A DNA stretch of 64,000 nt from Shewanella psychromarinicola (GTDB lineage Bacteria; Pseudomonadota; Gammaproteobacteria; Enterobacterales; Shewanellaceae): contig NZ_CP034073.1 in NCBI RefSeq assembly GCF_003855155.1, positions 4,154,001 through 4,218,000 on the forward strand. The letters run 5' to 3'. The notes beneath the pieces are model-generated. The model had not been told where the DNA came from, did no database searches, and was given only the letters and a program-made list of their open reading frames with translations. A program made the translations under genes and the position numbers. Below, piece by piece: positions 9,701 to 21,608 of the stretch (position 1 is its first letter; each line of letters starts with the position of its first letter).

Positions 9701-10570
9701 TTAACTTTTATGACTTCGGTTAATCGTCAAATTACCATCAACATGTAAATCACGTTGTGGATAAGCAATCACCACATTATGCTCGTTAAATAGCTCGTAC
9801 ATTCTAAAACGAATTTCGCTACGACGGCGGCGGATATCAGTTTCTGACACTGCGCTGACCCAAAAAATTAAGTCAAAAATCAATGCATTGTCGCCAAAAT
9901 CTTCAAATAAGACGGAGGGTTCAGGTTGCGGCAAAATATCATCTCGCTCACCAATAACTTGATAAATTAGCTCACGAACTTTAATCACATCCGAACCGTA
10001 AGCCACGCCAACACGAACAAATGTTCGGGCATTTTTATCAATCAAGGTCCAGTTAGTCACGGTGTTTTCGAGTAACAGACTGTTGGGCACTAGCATGTGC
10101 ACTCCGTCATTACGGCGTATCAAGGTTGAGCGAGTGTTAATACACTCTACAACGCCTCGCGCCTCACCTACTTCTAAAAAATCACCAATGCGGATGGGAC
10201 GTTCCCACATTAAAATCCAGCCACTGATAAAGTTATTAATAATGTTTTGCGCACCAAAACCCACACCAATCGCTATCGCACCTGACACAAATGCAAACGC
10301 AGTTAAGGGAATATTTAAAATTTCCATACAGGTAAAAATGAGTACTGCGATACTAATAATAAAATACATGCGAGTGAATAAATGGATCGCATCGGCACCA
10401 ACATTACGACGTTTGAGTGCTTTAACAATCAAGCGCCCAACACGAGTGATAATAAACCAGGCTAAAAATATGTACAAAGGCACTTGTAACAACTGCAACA
10501 AAGTAATTGGGCTATCGTCGTAGGTAAATACCACCAAAGACAAGGCCGATAACAATTCGTTAAAATCCAT
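9701..10570 (-). CDS. MscS-family mechanosensitive channel
   Basis: Small-conductance tension-gated channel of the inner membrane that releases solutes on hypo-osmotic shock. 289 residues, close to E. coli MscS (286). Three hydrophobic segments lie in the first 130 residues; the pore helix is glycine/alanine rich (FVSGAIAIGVGFGAQ) and is followed by the conserved NFISGWILM and the beta domain. Start supported by AGAGG upstream. It lies 45 bases after lpxM on the same strand, so co-transcription is plausible. The exact MscS subfamily cannot be settled by eye. Confidence 0.9.
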   Translation of the reverse strand: MDFNELLSALSLVVFTYDDSPITLLQLLQVPLYIFLAWFIITRVGRLIVKALKRRNVGADAIHLFTRMYFIISIAVLIFTCMEILNIPLTAFAFVSGAIAIGVGFGAQNIINNFISGWILMWERPIRIGDFLEVGEARGVVECINTRSTLIRRNDGVHMLVPNSLLLENTVTNWTLIDKNARTFVRVGVAYGSDVIKVRELIYQVIGERDDILPQPEPSVLFEDFGDNALIFDLIFWVSAVSETDIRRRRSEIRFRMYELFNEHNVVIAYPQRDLHVDGNLTINRSHKS

Positions 10571-10615
10571 ATGAACCTCTTATTCTTGTGATTACATCAA
10601 GGTGATGGTTATAAT

Positions 10616-11596
10616 TTAGTAAAACTCTTGCTCTCCTGGTGGACGAGTTTTGAGCAATTTCAAAAACCACATATATTGTTCTGGATAAGCATTAATCACT
10701 TGCTCAACCACTTTGTTTAACGCGATGGCTTCATTCTCTTTGCCAATCATCTCATCAGGATTAACCGCTGGCAGCACCGTCATAATAAATTGTTTAGCCT
10801 GCTGGTCGTAACCAATCTTAACGGGCATGACTTGTGCATTACCGGCTTGGGCTAAGCGACCGACAACCGGTAATGTGGCTTTAACTGTGCCCATAAAAGG
10901 CGCAAATATACTTTTTTCAGGCCCTAAATCTTCATCAGGCAAATAGAAAAAACTGTTGTCATTTTTTAACTCGGCCAATAAAGCTCTAATCCCTGCTTCA
11001 CGCATATACACACGACCACCTTGACTACTGCGCATGCGATTACTAAACCAATTAAATAATCCATTGCGATGGGCTTTAGCCATGGTCACTAACGGAATTT
11101 CCATGTTAATTCGCAGACCTGCATATTCCATTGGCCAAACATGCGGCATGATAAAAATTATCGGTTGTTTTGCCTCTCGGGCAGCTTGCACATTTTTAAT
11201 GCCATTAAGTTGAATGCGGCGTTTTAAGTGCGCTTTAGAACGAATAAGCAACTCAGCTTGCGACAATAAGGTAATGACAAATGTTTCAACATTCTGTTTG
11301 ATTAACGCATCTACATCTGCAGGTGACTTATCAGGAAAACAGTGCGTAATATTCACCTTTGCGATCCGCAATGGTTTCTTGGCAACTTTCATTACTATTC
11401 GGGCAAATAATCTCGCAATGGGATCTCGAATGCTTGCAGGAAGTGCACCAAATAAAAACAGCACAGCAATGGCTAACCATGTCCCCCAGTGACGAGGATG
11501 TAATAGTGATTTATTAAAACGAGTATCAAAATATTTTGCTTGTCGTGCCAAAAGAAACTCCAAATAAACTGACCCTGATCCGCAGGGAATAATCAT
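10616..11596 (-). CDS. lpxM: Lipid A late acyltransferase (LpxM-like)
   Basis: Inner-membrane enzyme that adds the final secondary acyl chain to Kdo2-lipid A. The LpxL/LpxM family HX4(D/E) catalytic motif is present as HVWPMEY. The N-terminal FNKSLLHPRHWGTWL, the STAR-like YLPDEDLGPE and the C-terminal LLKTRPPGEQEFY match E. coli LpxM more closely than LpxL. One N-terminal hydrophobic anchor is seen (about residues 38-54). Start uncertain: the ATG at 11596 has no clear ribosome site, while TTGGAG precedes an in-frame TTG about 15 codons later. Confidence 0.88.
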   Translation of the reverse strand: MIIPCGSGSVYLEFLLARQAKYFDTRFNKSLLHPRHWGTWLAIAVLFLFGALPASIRDPIARLFARIVMKVAKKPLRIAKVNITHCFPDKSPADVDALIKQNVETFVITLLSQAELLIRSKAHLKRRIQLNGIKNVQAAREAKQPIIFIMPHVWPMEYAGLRINMEIPLVTMAKAHRNGLFNWFSNRMRSSQGGRVYMREAGIRALLAELKNDNSFFYLPDEDLGPEKSIFAPFMGTVKATLPVVGRLAQAGNAQVMPVKIGYDQQAKQFIMTVLPAVNPDEMIGKENEAIALNKVVEQVINAYPEQYMWFLKLLKTRPPGEQEFY

Positions 11597-11790
11597 ATTA
11601 TAACAATGGCATTATACTAAGGATTAATGAGTGTGGAACAGTAATTATGCCCGACAACATCAAAACATCACTCTCTCTTAGTGCTATACCCATGTTTATA
11701 AAACTAGCTTGCTCACGATTTCTCTGACGGTAAGGATAATGTTATAGATCATGTGGATATAATGAAATGATAAAATAAATTTACCAAATT

Positions 11791-11827
11791 CAAAAACAAA
11801 AGAGCCACTCAATTAAGAGTGGCTCTT
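11791..11827 (-). terminator. Terminator of pheST-ihfA
   Basis: On the minus strand AAGAGCCACTC / GAGTGGCTCTT forms an 11-bp stem with a short AT loop, followed by TTTTGTTTTTG. It lies just after ihfA. Confidence 0.88.
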
Positions 11828-11868
11828 CGTAATACAGATCCGATCGGATTGGCGTATTAACTAGTGAA

Positions 11869-12168
11869 CTACTTTTTACCCGAGTTTGCTGCTTCAACAC
11901 GTGACTTTAACTTCTGTCCAGGACGGAAGGTAACAACACGGCGTGCAGAAATTGGAATATCTTCACCAGTTTTCGGGTTCCTTCCCGGTCTTTGATTCTT
12001 GTCCCTAAGGTCAAAGTTGCCAAAGCCAGATAACTTGACCTGCTCACCACTTTCGAGTGCTTCACGAATTTCTTCAAAAAAAGACTCGACCATCTCTTTA
12101 GCCACACGTTTGTTAATACCTAATGTTTCAAAAAGATGTTCTGCCATTTCGGCTTTGGTAAGTGCCAT
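11869..12168 (-). CDS. ihfA: Integration host factor subunit alpha
   Basis: DNA-bending nucleoid protein, the alpha half of IHF. 99 residues, full length. The DNA-minor-groove beta arm contains [10 protein letters not shown] with the intercalating proline, followed by the family's [10 protein letters not shown]. It begins three bases after the pheT stop, in the conserved pheS-pheT-ihfA arrangement of gammaproteobacteria. Confidence 0.97.
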   Translation of the reverse strand: MALTKAEMAEHLFETLGINKRVAKEMVESFFEEIREALESGEQVKLSGFGNFDLRDKNQRPGRNPKTGEDIPISARRVVTFRPGQKLKSRVEAANSGKK

Positions 12169-12171
12169 ACT

Positions 12172-14559
12172 TTAATCCCTCAACGATGCGTTGAACTCGG
12201 TCTTTAGAGCCGATACCACTGCAACCATAGTTTCAGTAATATCTTTATCTTCAAGTGTACGAGTAGTGTCTTGTAATGTAAGTGCGATGGCGAGGCTCTT
12301 TTTGCCAGGCTCAACACCCTTACCTTGGTATACATCGAACAAGTTTAAGCCAACCAACTGATTTTCGCCAACTTTTCTTATCAAATTCATAACATCAGTT
12401 GCAGAAACGGCTTCATCTACTACTAACGCTATGTCACGACGGTTAGCAGGAAACTTAGATACAGCTTGGGCTAGCGGCAAACGGGCGTGCAATAATGCAT
12501 CCAGTTCTAACTCGAAAATAATTGTTTTGCCATTGAGTCCAAAAGGCTTTTCCAACTTTGGATGGATAGCACCGATATGACCAATGACGCGATTATTTCG
12601 TAATATTTCAGCACATTGTCCTGGATGCAGCGCAGGATGTGTTGCCCCTCTAAAGCTAAATTCTGTAGAGGCAACTGTCAAGCCGATTATTGCTTCTAAA
12701 TCACCTTTTAAATCAAAGAAGTCGACGATTGTAGACTCCATTGACCAATGCTCATCGTTTTGAACACCAGAAATGACCGCGCCCAGCATAGCTTGTTGAC
12801 GAACACCAGAATCTGCTTGTGCATCAGGGATAAAGCGTAAACCCGTCTCAAATAAACGCACTCGATTTTGCTGACGGCTTTGGTTATAGCCTACGGCTGT
12901 CAATAATCCAGTAAACATTGATAAGCGCATGGCTGACATTTCGACTGAAATCGGGTTAGGCAACACCATGGCCTCTTCGCCAGGGTGAACAATATTTTGC
13001 ATTTTTGGGTCAACAAAACTGTAGGTCACTGCTTCTTGGAAACCACGAGCAACAAATATACTGCGCACACGCTTAAGCGAAATATCAGCTTCTTGGTGAT
13101 CAGGCATGCTTAACGCTGCCATTGGCGCAATATTAGGGATATTGTTATAACCATAAATACGCGCCACTTCTTCGATCAAATCTTCTTCAATCGCCATATC
13201 AAAACGATATGTTGCCGTGGTGACAATCCAATCATTGCCGTCAACGTTCACGCTAAAACCTAAACATTCAAGAATTTCCGTCACGTCAGTATCAGAAATA
13301 ACATGCCCTAATGTTTTGTCTAACTTGCTACGACGCAAAGTGATAGTTGCTGCTACGGGTAAATGCTCAATCGATACCGCTTCAACAACTTGACCGGCTT
13401 CACCACCACAAATATCTAATACAAGGCGAGTAGCGCGGTCCATGACCTTATGTTGTAGCTCAGGGTCAACTCCACGCTCAAAACGATGTGAAGCGTCTGT
13501 GTGTAAGCCTAAACGACGTGATTTACCCATAATGGCCAATGGAGAGAAAAAAGCACACTCCAAAAGAATATCTTGGGTGTTTTCATTTACACCGGTACTT
13601 TCACCACCAAATACCCCCGCAAGCGCAACAGCTTGTTTGTCGTCGGCAATCACTAAGGTATCGCTTGGTACCGTAATTTCATTGCCATCAAGCAAGGTTA
13701 GCTTTTCAACACCATCAGCTAAACGCACGGTAATGCCGCCGTTTAAGGTATTTAAATCAAACGCATGCATTGGCTGACCAAATTCAATCAACACATAATT
13801 GGTAATATCAACAATGGGATCAATTGAACGAATACCACTGCGACGCAATTTTTCTTGCATCCATAATGGCGTGACGGCCTTAATATTGATGTTTTTGACT
13901 ACGCGGCCTAAGTAACGAGGGCAAAGATTTGGCGCTACCACACTGATGCTAAACGGCGCATCTATCGTGGCGGTTACGGCTTGCCAAGAAGGCTCTATTA
14001 CCGCTTGACGATTTAATACGCCCACTTCACGAGCAAGACCGGCCATGCCTAAACAATCGGCTCGGTTAGCGGTTAAGTCAACATCAATAATGGCATCATC
14101 TAATTGCAAATATTCACGCACATTCAGGCCTATAGGTGCATCTTGCGGTAATTCAATAATGCCATCGCTTTCGATGTCTATACCTAACTCGCCGTAAGAA
14201 CACAACATGCCCATTGACGGTTGGCCGCGTAATTTGGCTTTTTTAATTTTAAAATCGCCTGGTAATACTGCGCCCACCATCGCTACTGCGACTTTTAAGC
14301 CTAAACGGCAGTTTGGTGCACCACAAACGATGTCGATAAGCTCATCGCCGCCAACATTGATTTTAGTGACGCGTAATTTGTCTGCATCTGGGTGTTGGCC
14401 ACATTCAACCACTTCACCGATGACCACGCCGCTAAAATCGCCAGCGACGGCATCAATACCGTCAACTTCAAGACCAGCCATGGTGATTTGGTGTGATAAT
14501 GCGTCACGACTTACTGATGGGTTAACCCACTCACGAAGCCAAGATTCACTGAATTTCAT
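12172..14559 (-). CDS. pheT: Phenylalanine-tRNA ligase beta subunit
   Basis: Large subunit of the heterotetrameric class II synthetase. 795 residues, as in E. coli. In order: N-terminal EMAP-like tRNA-binding domain (about 40-148, with [19 protein letters not shown]), B3/4 editing domain (about 210-390), B5 DNA-binding fold (about 400-475), catalytic-like core, and C-terminal FDX-ACB domain ending near 795 ([16 protein letters not shown]). 15 bases after pheS. Confidence 0.97.
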   Translation of the reverse strand: MKFSESWLREWVNPSVSRDALSHQITMAGLEVDGIDAVAGDFSGVVIGEVVECGQHPDADKLRVTKINVGGDELIDIVCGAPNCRLGLKVAVAMVGAVLPGDFKIKKAKLRGQPSMGMLCSYGELGIDIESDGIIELPQDAPIGLNVREYLQLDDAIIDVDLTANRADCLGMAGLAREVGVLNRQAVIEPSWQAVTATIDAPFSISVVAPNLCPRYLGRVVKNINIKAVTPLWMQEKLRRSGIRSIDPIVDITNYVLIEFGQPMHAFDLNTLNGGITVRLADGVEKLTLLDGNEITVPSDTLVIADDKQAVALAGVFGGESTGVNENTQDILLECAFFSPLAIMGKSRRLGLHTDASHRFERGVDPELQHKVMDRATRLVLDICGGEAGQVVEAVSIEHLPVAATITLRRSKLDKTLGHVISDTDVTEILECLGFSVNVDGNDWIVTTATYRFDMAIEEDLIEEVARIYGYNNIPNIAPMAALSMPDHQEADISLKRVRSIFVARGFQEAVTYSFVDPKMQNIVHPGEEAMVLPNPISVEMSAMRLSMFTGLLTAVGYNQSRQQNRVRLFETGLRFIPDAQADSGVRQQAMLGAVISGVQNDEHWSMESTIVDFFDLKGDLEAIIGLTVASTEFSFRGATHPALHPGQCAEILRNNRVIGHIGAIHPKLEKPFGLNGKTIIFELELDALLHARLPLAQAVSKFPANRRDIALVVDEAVSATDVMNLIRKVGENQLVGLNLFDVYQGKGVEPGKKSLAIALTLQDTTRTLEDKDITETMVAVVSALKTEFNASLRD

Positions 14560-14574
14560 CTACTTTTTGCTCCG

Positions 14575-16267
<1,693 letters not shown>

Positions 16268-16544
16268 TTAATGTTTTTTAAACGCATCAACCATATAGTG
16301 ATCCTGTAACCAGTTTCGGCTAATTAATAATTTATAACCCATTTTGGTACGGTCTTTAGATCCATATCGACTAAGAACTCAGACTAGGTTCACCAACACT
16401 TAATCAAGCCATGTAACGCGCTTCAGTACCTTACGCATGACGAATTAACCATGTACCTCAAATGTTAGTCCACACCTTGTGTTCTTTCTCGACGCTAATA
16501 TTGGCAGCATGTAATGAGCGTTCTACCGCACCCGAGTTAATGCG
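16268..16544 (-). pseudogene. Decayed retropepsin-like protein (paralogue of next gene)
   Basis: Translation in more than one minus-strand frame gives pieces colinear with the intact gene at 16579-17070. The first is RINSGAVERSLHAANISVEK, matching RIDTGAGKTSLHA; then GTEARYM, matching GIETRYM; then KDRTKMGYKLLISRNWL with DHYMVDAFKKH and a stop, matching RDRSHMKYKLLIGRNFL and the C-terminus. Stop codons and frameshifts separate the pieces, the catalytic Asp has become Asn (DTGA to NSGA), and nothing corresponding to the N-terminal signal peptide is seen. It is a dead tandem duplicate; the two copies have diverged considerably. Confidence 0.75.
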
Positions 16545-16578
16545 GGGTATACATCAATCCTGTTTGCTTAATACTCAA

Positions 16579-17070
16579 CTAAAGGACCAAAGTACTTTTT
16601 TGTGATACATCCACAATGTAGTTATGCTTTAAAAAATTACGCCCAATGAGTAATTTGTATTTCATATGGCTACGGTCGCGTAAATTAACATAAATATGAT
16701 GCAACTTATCCGAAAAACCGACATCGAGCTTCACCATGTAGCGGGTTTCAATGCCTTGTGAATTCTTCACCCTTAACGTACTGACAATTTCGGCTTGAAT
16801 ACGTTTTTTCTCACCACGTTCATTTTCTGTGGTGAATTCAACAATTTTACCGACATTACTTTTCATTTTTTTGAATGCGCCGCCAATGATTGTTAAATCT
16901 ACCGCATGCAGAGAAGTCTTCCCCGCACCAGTATCAATGCGAGCATGATAGTGTAGTCCAGACTTAGCGACTGTCATGGTTTCAACTTGACTTAAAATGG
17001 TTTTATCACTCGCAAACACAGATATAGACAGCAAACACGACACAACAGAAATCACAATTTTTTTAAACAT
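16579..17070 (-). CDS. Secreted retropepsin-like protein (RimK-associated zinc-protease family)
   Basis: 163 residues with a clear signal peptide (MFKKIVISVVSCLLSISVFA). The ARIDTGAGKTSLHA motif is the retropepsin-like aspartate site of the family named 'ATP-dependent zinc protease' (PF05618), and MKYKLLIGRNFLK is its conserved C-terminal block. Probably periplasmic. The start at 17070 follows TTGGGA; an in-frame ATG four codons upstream is less likely. No partner ATP-grasp (RimK) gene is nearby. A decayed second copy lies directly downstream. Substrate unknown. Confidence 0.75.
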   Translation of the reverse strand: MFKKIVISVVSCLLSISVFASDKTILSQVETMTVAKSGLHYHARIDTGAGKTSLHAVDLTIIGGAFKKMKSNVGKIVEFTTENERGEKKRIQAEIVSTLRVKNSQGIETRYMVKLDVGFSDKLHHIYVNLRDRSHMKYKLLIGRNFLKHNYIVDVSQKSTLVL

Positions 17071-17121
17071 GATCGATCCCAAAAAAAACTAAACCAGTTA
17101 AATAACTGCCTGAACTAAGTC

Positions 17122-17323
17122 ACTCAGCTCGGGATAATAAACGGTTATAAAACAGTTTTTTGTCCTGCTAACTGCATTGTATTGACTTGTAATAGGCTAG
17201 TTATTGACGCCGTAAGTCACAAGAGCTGCACCTTATTAGCAAATCAAATCACAAGTTCGATATTAAATAGCTCAAATATTCTGATTTTGGCATATTTATT
17301 CCATCTGTTAACCCGTGTTGATG
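17122..17323 (+). repeat. MITE-like interspersed repeat, copy B (split by an IS)
   Basis: Left arm ACTCAGCTCGGGATA (17122-17136) and right arm TAACCCGTGTTGATG (17309-17323) match the copy A arms at 12 or more of 15 positions each, and the interior aligns with copy A throughout. The right arm is cut by the IS110-family element: GAGGTTAAG, matching GAGGCTAAG of copy A, reappears at about 18658 on the far side. Confidence 0.68.
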
Positions 17324-18657
17324 TGATGGTCTCCTCCCAATACGGCATCGATGTGCCATGATTGAAGTTGTTACACACAATCAAAATGGGAGGAGACCAA
17401 AATGAAGATTACAACAATAGGGCTTGATATTGCAAAAAGATTTTTTCATGTTGTTTGCTGTAATAAGCAGGGTTGGTTAATTAACAAGAAAATGTTAACA
17501 AGAGCGCAAGTATTAGCTTTCTTTCAAACACACCCATCCTGTTTAGTTGCTTTAGAAGCCTGTGCAACGTCTCATTATTGGGCAAGAGAAATACAACAGT
17601 GTGGGCACCAGGTAAAACTTATTCCACCTCAACATGTAAAAGCCTTTTTAATTGGCAACAAAAATGACTATAACGACGCCTTAGCCATTGCTGTCGCGGC
17701 TAACCAGCCACATATTAAAAGTGTGGGAATAAAGTCGATAGAGCAACAAGATAATCAAGCACAGCATAAAGCACGCGAGTTGGCGGTTAGGCAAAGAACG
17801 GCATTATGCAACCAAATAAGAGGATTAATCGCTGAATACGGTATTGCGTTAACCCAAGGTGTAAACAATATACGTAAAAGTATCCCTCTCATGCTAGATG
17901 ATGAGGCCTCGCCATTATCAGGGGCGTTTAAAGCCATACTTAGGCAGCTACAAAGCCAATTAACTGCATTAGATACGTGTATCGAAGCCTATAGCCAATT
18001 GATTGTTGAAGCAGTAAAGCGCAATGATATTTGTCAGCGAGTTCAAACCATACCAGGATTTGGCCCTATGGTATCGAGTGCTTATTTTAATGAAGTGGGT
18101 AATGGCAGTCACTATCGACGAGGCAGGGATGTTTCTGCTTCCTTAGGTATCGTTCCCCGCCAGCACAGTAGTGGGGGTAAAGAGACGTTGCTAGGCATAA
18201 GTAAGCGAGGGAATAGTTACTTACGGTGTCTGTTAATCCAAGGAGCAAAGGCTGTGGTATCAAGAGCTGGAACGAAAAAGGATAAATTAAGTCAATGGAT
18301 AAACCGGCTTGTTCAAACTCGGGGGCATAACCGAGCCTGCGTTGCTTATGCCAACAAAATGGCGAGAATGGCTTGGGCTATTACCGTCTCAGGAGAAGAT
18401 TATTCAGCAGAATAAGTAAACCGCTCTTCAAAGAATTGCGTGGGTAGAGCAAAACGATGACATAACAGGTAAAACCTGCATATTGAAAACCTGATAACCT
18501 CAAAGAGCGAAAAGCCCGACGAGCTGATAAGGACGATATGCGCGTAATACATCGAGGTCAGAAGCCAATAGCTTCATTAAAAGACCGTATATATGACAGC
18601 AATCCTGTCCCTGTTATCGATGAGTTATACCTTGCAATACGGGAGGAGACCATATAT
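17324..18657 (+). mobile_element. IS110-family insertion sequence (IS1111 type)
   Basis: A single complete DEDD transposase gene is enclosed by 13-bp subterminal inverted repeats ATGGTCTCCTCCC (17326-17338) and GGGAGGAGACCAT (18641-18653), the hallmark of the IS1111 subgroup. A further GGGAGGAGACC just before the transposase ATG (17389-17399) serves as its ribosome site. About 240 bases of non-coding right end follow the gene. No target duplication is seen, as expected for this family. The outer boundaries are accurate to a few bases only. Confidence 0.82.
17402..18415 (+). CDS. IS110-family transposase
   Basis: 337 residues, intact. The N-terminal DEDD (RuvC-like) domain begins TTIGLDIAKRFFHV with the first catalytic Asp and contains NKNDYNDALAIA with further acidic residues. 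The C-terminal Transposase_20 domain has the helix-hairpin-helix-like QTIPGFGPMVSSAY and the conserved LGIVPRQHSSGGKETLLGIS with the serine thought to act in strand transfer. Preceded by GGGAGGAG. Full length and without frameshift, so the element may still be active. Confidence 0.93.
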   Translation: MKITTIGLDIAKRFFHVVCCNKQGWLINKKMLTRAQVLAFFQTHPSCLVALEACATSHYWAREIQQCGHQVKLIPPQHVKAFLIGNKNDYNDALAIAVAANQPHIKSVGIKSIEQQDNQAQHKARELAVRQRTALCNQIRGLIAEYGIALTQGVNNIRKSIPLMLDDEASPLSGAFKAILRQLQSQLTALDTCIEAYSQLIVEAVKRNDICQRVQTIPGFGPMVSSAYFNEVGNGSHYRRGRDVSASLGIVPRQHSSGGKETLLGISKRGNSYLRCLLIQGAKAVVSRAGTKKDKLSQWINRLVQTRGHNRACVAYANKMARMAWAITVSGEDYSAE

Positions 18658-18671
18658 GAGGTTAAGTAGAT

Positions 18672-19022
18672 TTATCGCAACAGATGAGCAACTTCTTGAT
18701 CAAATAAATTTTTAATCAAACCTGAAAACTCAGTAATAAAGATACTTTGTTCGGGTGTGGCTTGATGATTAGCAACAGAGGCTAAAATCTCTTCTAAGTC
18801 GTATACTATTGCATCAATTTCACGGATCACTATATTACGCTGAGCAAATGATAATTGCGGGTTTTGACCACATACCATAATGATCTGAGCAGATAACTGA
18901 TCTTCAAACAGTTCCATAACAGTTTCCGTTGTATTTACGGTATTTTCAGACGACTCAAACAGCCCTAAATGTTCAGTTAAATACTGAATTAAATGCATGT
19001 AGCCGTCTTTGTCGGTAACCAT
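18672..19022 (-). CDS. DUF3802-like small cytoplasmic protein
   Basis: 116 residues, acidic and helical, with no membrane segment or signal peptide. The opening MVTDKDGYMHLIQYLTEHLG and the NPQLSF...EIDAIVYDLEEIL region resemble the DUF3802 family of Shewanella and Vibrio, as far as I can recall; the assignment is from memory. Function unknown. AGGTGGGG precedes the start. The IS110-family element ends just beyond its 3' side. Confidence 0.6.
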   Translation of the reverse strand: MVTDKDGYMHLIQYLTEHLGLFESSENTVNTTETVMELFEDQLSAQIIMVCGQNPQLSFAQRNIVIREIDAIVYDLEEILASVANHQATPEQSIFITEFSGLIKNLFDQEVAHLLR

Positions 19023-19105
19023 TGTGCCCCACCTTTCTTAAACACTACTTAGCCGAAAATGGCTCTCAATCTTGATGATTGAAAGTCATTAACAACCACA
19101 GGTAA

Positions 19106-19684
19106 CTATTGCGCTAAGGTTAGCACAAATGACACTGGCACTGCCAAGCTGATACTCGGCAAACCCGCCATTTCTTTAAGTTTTTCGACACCCGACACAA
19201 GGCCAAATTCATTTGCTTGAATAATCACTGGCGCTAAACTTGAAATCACCATTTTCTTGTCAGATAATTTAGCCACTAACACTTCAAAACTTTTTTGTTG
19301 TTTCTGACCATGTAGTGAAATGGTTGCTTCAACTTGGGTCGTTAGCGTGTCACCGACTTTTAATCCTGCCAACAATTTGGGATTAACCACCGCATCCAAG
19401 GTTAACTTTGGAAACTGCGCAACTTCAAACAACACAGTCTGCATTCGCTGATCACGAATTTCTATTCCGGTATCAACACTGGTTAAATCAATCGATAAAG
19501 AAAATGCACCCGCATCCGTTAATTCACCTGCAACTTGTTTAAAATGATGTACTTCGGCAATATCGGCTTTCTTAATCGAAATAAAGCTCACCCGAGAATG
19601 ATCTTGATTGACTTGCCAATCGCCTGCCATCACAGATGTACTCAGCAAGCTCGCGGCTAAAAAAGGTAACCATTTTTTCATCAT
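19106..19684 (-). CDS. YceI-family periplasmic protein
   Basis: 192 residues with a signal peptide cut near SVMA-GDW. The mature part starts with the family's WQVNQDHSRVSF and forms a predicted lipocalin-like beta barrel; YceI homologues bind polyisoprenoids or amphiphiles. Ribosome site AAGGA lies directly upstream; an ATG one codon later is equally possible. The next genes upstream (yaiI, pdxH) are on the same strand. The ligand is not predictable here. Confidence 0.88.
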   Translation of the reverse strand: MMKKWLPFLAASLLSTSVMAGDWQVNQDHSRVSFISIKKADIAEVHHFKQVAGELTDAGAFSLSIDLTSVDTGIEIRDQRMQTVLFEVAQFPKLTLDAVVNPKLLAGLKVGDTLTTQVEATISLHGQKQQKSFEVLVAKLSDKKMVISSLAPVIIQANEFGLVSGVEKLKEMAGLPSISLAVPVSFVLTLAQ

Positions 19685-19731
19685 AAAGTCCTTTGTATAG
19701 AAAGTCAGATTAAGTATAGAGTAATATTTCG

Positions 19732-20229
19732 TTATATCTTGCTGGGGATCAATTTAGCCAACCATTTATCTAACGCTTGTGCAAACGCATGCTTATCCGT
19801 TTGCGAAAAACTATTCGGGCCGCCAGTATGTATGCCACTGCTACGCATTTCTTCCATAAAATCACGCATAGTCAGTATCTGTTTGATATTCTCAGCGGTA
19901 TACACGGTACCACGAGGGTTCAATACTAGTGCACCTTTATCAACCGCATCTGACGCGAGAGGAATATCAGCGGTGACCACTAAATCCCCTTTGACAACTT
20001 GTTCAACAATGTAGTTGTCTGCTTCATCAAAACCGGAACTCACTCGGATCATGCTAATTAACGGTGATCTTGGCACGTTAATCATTTGATTAGCCACTAA
20101 CACCAATTGAATCGACTTACGCTCAGATGCCCGAAACAACATCTCTTTCACTGGATTGGGACAAGCATCAGCATCAACCCAGATTTTATTGGTTATCACC
20201 GCTAAAGGCTCCACTTCATTAACATTCAT
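19732..20229 (-). CDS. yaiI: YaiI/YqxD-family protein (DUF188)
   Basis: 165 residues. The PIN-like DUF188 signature [17 protein letters not shown] opens the domain, followed by [12 protein letters not shown] and the conserved [18 protein letters not shown] at the C-terminus. The aspartates suggest a nuclease-like metal site, but no activity is established. Its ATG overlaps the pdxH stop by one base (TAATG), so the two are translationally coupled. Confidence 0.88.
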   Translation of the reverse strand: MNVNEVEPLAVITNKIWVDADACPNPVKEMLFRASERKSIQLVLVANQMINVPRSPLISMIRVSSGFDEADNYIVEQVVKGDLVVTADIPLASDAVDKGALVLNPRGTVYTAENIKQILTMRDFMEEMRSSGIHTGGPNSFSQTDKHAFAQALDKWLAKLIPSKI

Positions 20230-20867
20230 TAAGGTGCCAACCGATCAATATTCCAATCAGCATCGGTTTTGGTATAAATAAATCTGTCATGTAAACGATG
20301 CTCACCTCCTTGCCAGAACTCGATACTGCTTGGACGGACTAAATATCCGCCCCAAAACTTAGGTAATGGCACTTCACCCTGAGCATATTTGGCCTTCATT
20401 TCGGCAAATTTCCCTTCCAGTGCTTGCCGCGCAGAAATCTTGCTCGATTGTTTGGATACCCATGCGGCAATTTGACTGTCTTTGGGTCTGGACATGAAGT
20501 ATTTAGCCACATCCAATATAGATAATGGTTCCGCTTGCCCTAATACTGCCACTTGGCGATCAAGAGCATGCCAAGGAAACAGTACACTGATTTTACTGTT
20601 AACGGCTAATTGTTTTGCTTTGCGACTTTCTAGATTGGTAAAAAACACAAACCCTTTATCGTCAAATTTCTTCAGCAACACAATACGTTGAAATGGCTGA
20701 CCATCCTCATCAACCGTTGCGATAGACATGGCTGTCGGATCGGTAAGTTGTGCCTCTGTGGCCTGTTGCATCCATTGTTCAAACAGATCCATCGGGTTAG
20801 TAGGCAAATTGGCCCGTCTTAATCCACCTTGGGTGTATTCACGGCGAATATCACTTAAATCACTCAT
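20229..20867 (-). CDS. pdxH: Pyridoxamine 5'-phosphate oxidase
   Basis: FMN enzyme that makes pyridoxal 5'-phosphate from PNP or PMP. 212 residues, close to the E. coli length. Motifs: N-terminal [16 protein letters not shown]-site [19 protein letters not shown], and C-terminal [16 protein letters not shown] strong GAGGAG precedes the ATG. Coupled to yaiI downstream. Confidence 0.96.
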   Translation of the reverse strand: MSDLSDIRREYTQGGLRRANLPTNPMDLFEQWMQQATEAQLTDPTAMSIATVDEDGQPFQRIVLLKKFDDKGFVFFTNLESRKAKQLAVNSKISVLFPWHALDRQVAVLGQAEPLSILDVAKYFMSRPKDSQIAAWVSKQSSKISARQALEGKFAEMKAKYAQGEVPLPKFWGGYLVRPSSIEFWQGGEHRLHDRFIYTKTDADWNIDRLAP

Positions 20868-20913
20868 ATTGGCTCCTCATTAACCTTGCGAGATCTATTC
20901 TACGCTGAGCAGG

Positions 20914-20943
20914 CACAAAAAAGCCAACGTCAGCACGTTGGCG
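20914..20943 (-). terminator. Terminator of the speB pseudogene
   Basis: GCCAACGT / ACGTTGGC stem with a four-base loop (20922-20943), followed on the minus strand by TTTTTTGTG. It sits just after the remnant of speB and would end the speA/speD/speB transcription unit. Confidence 0.82.
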
Positions 20944-20968
20944 AATGTGCTTAATGATAAAGTTGAAA

Positions 20969-21577
20969 TTACTTTTTAATTAAGCCCTTACCTTCTGCCC
21001 AGACATGCAGCATTTCAAGGCCCAGAGTCGCTCCTGCAAGCGCAGAATTTCAGCCGAATCGTATGATGGCGCCACTTCAACAACCATACCAACAACCTTC
21101 ATACCACGTAATCCACGAATAATTTTCATTGCTTTATCACTGGTTTATCCGCCACAAACAGGCGTGCCATTGCCCGGAGCATTAGCCGGGTCTACACAAT
21201 CAATGTCGAACGTGATGTATAACGGCATATCAACGACGCGAGCACGCACTTGTTCAACAATGTGTTGCGCCGTTGCGGCATCAACCACCTCAAAGCCGTG
21301 GCCTTCTTTGTGGTATTCGGTACGAATACCACTTTGTATTGAATGCTCAACATCAATCAATCCTTCACGCGGTGCACACTAAATTTACCGATGCTTGGCG
21401 AATGGCATTAGGCCCCATACGACCACCTGAACGACCTGTTGTTGCCATATAAAAAGGTAAACCAATCACTACCACGTCGGCATCAGACTCCGTTGGTTTA
21501 ACATTCAGTGGCTGGCGTAAATACCCGAATGCGTTTGAAGAAAGCAAATAATCAGGTTTTTCTGCAAAAGTAGTCAT
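20969..21577 (-). pseudogene. speB: Agmatinase pseudogene (speB)
   Basis: Remnant of agmatine ureohydrolase (agmatine to putrescine plus urea). The N-terminal 67 residues are clear ([31 protein letters not shown]). The reading then jumps, at about 21370-21378, to [19 protein letters not shown], so about 105-110 codons are missing, including the GGDH and DAHxD manganese motifs; the frame also changes. The second block keeps FDIDCVDPA but hits a nonsense codon where GGLTSD should be read (TTA to TAA at about 21149). One Asp codon of GMDVVEVAP is lost, and another frameshift precedes the C-terminus (LALAGATLGLEMLHVW). Several independent lesions make it certainly inactive. Confidence 0.93.
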
Positions 21578-21608
21578 AGACTATCAAAAAGATGGCAAAT
21601 GCCGATAA

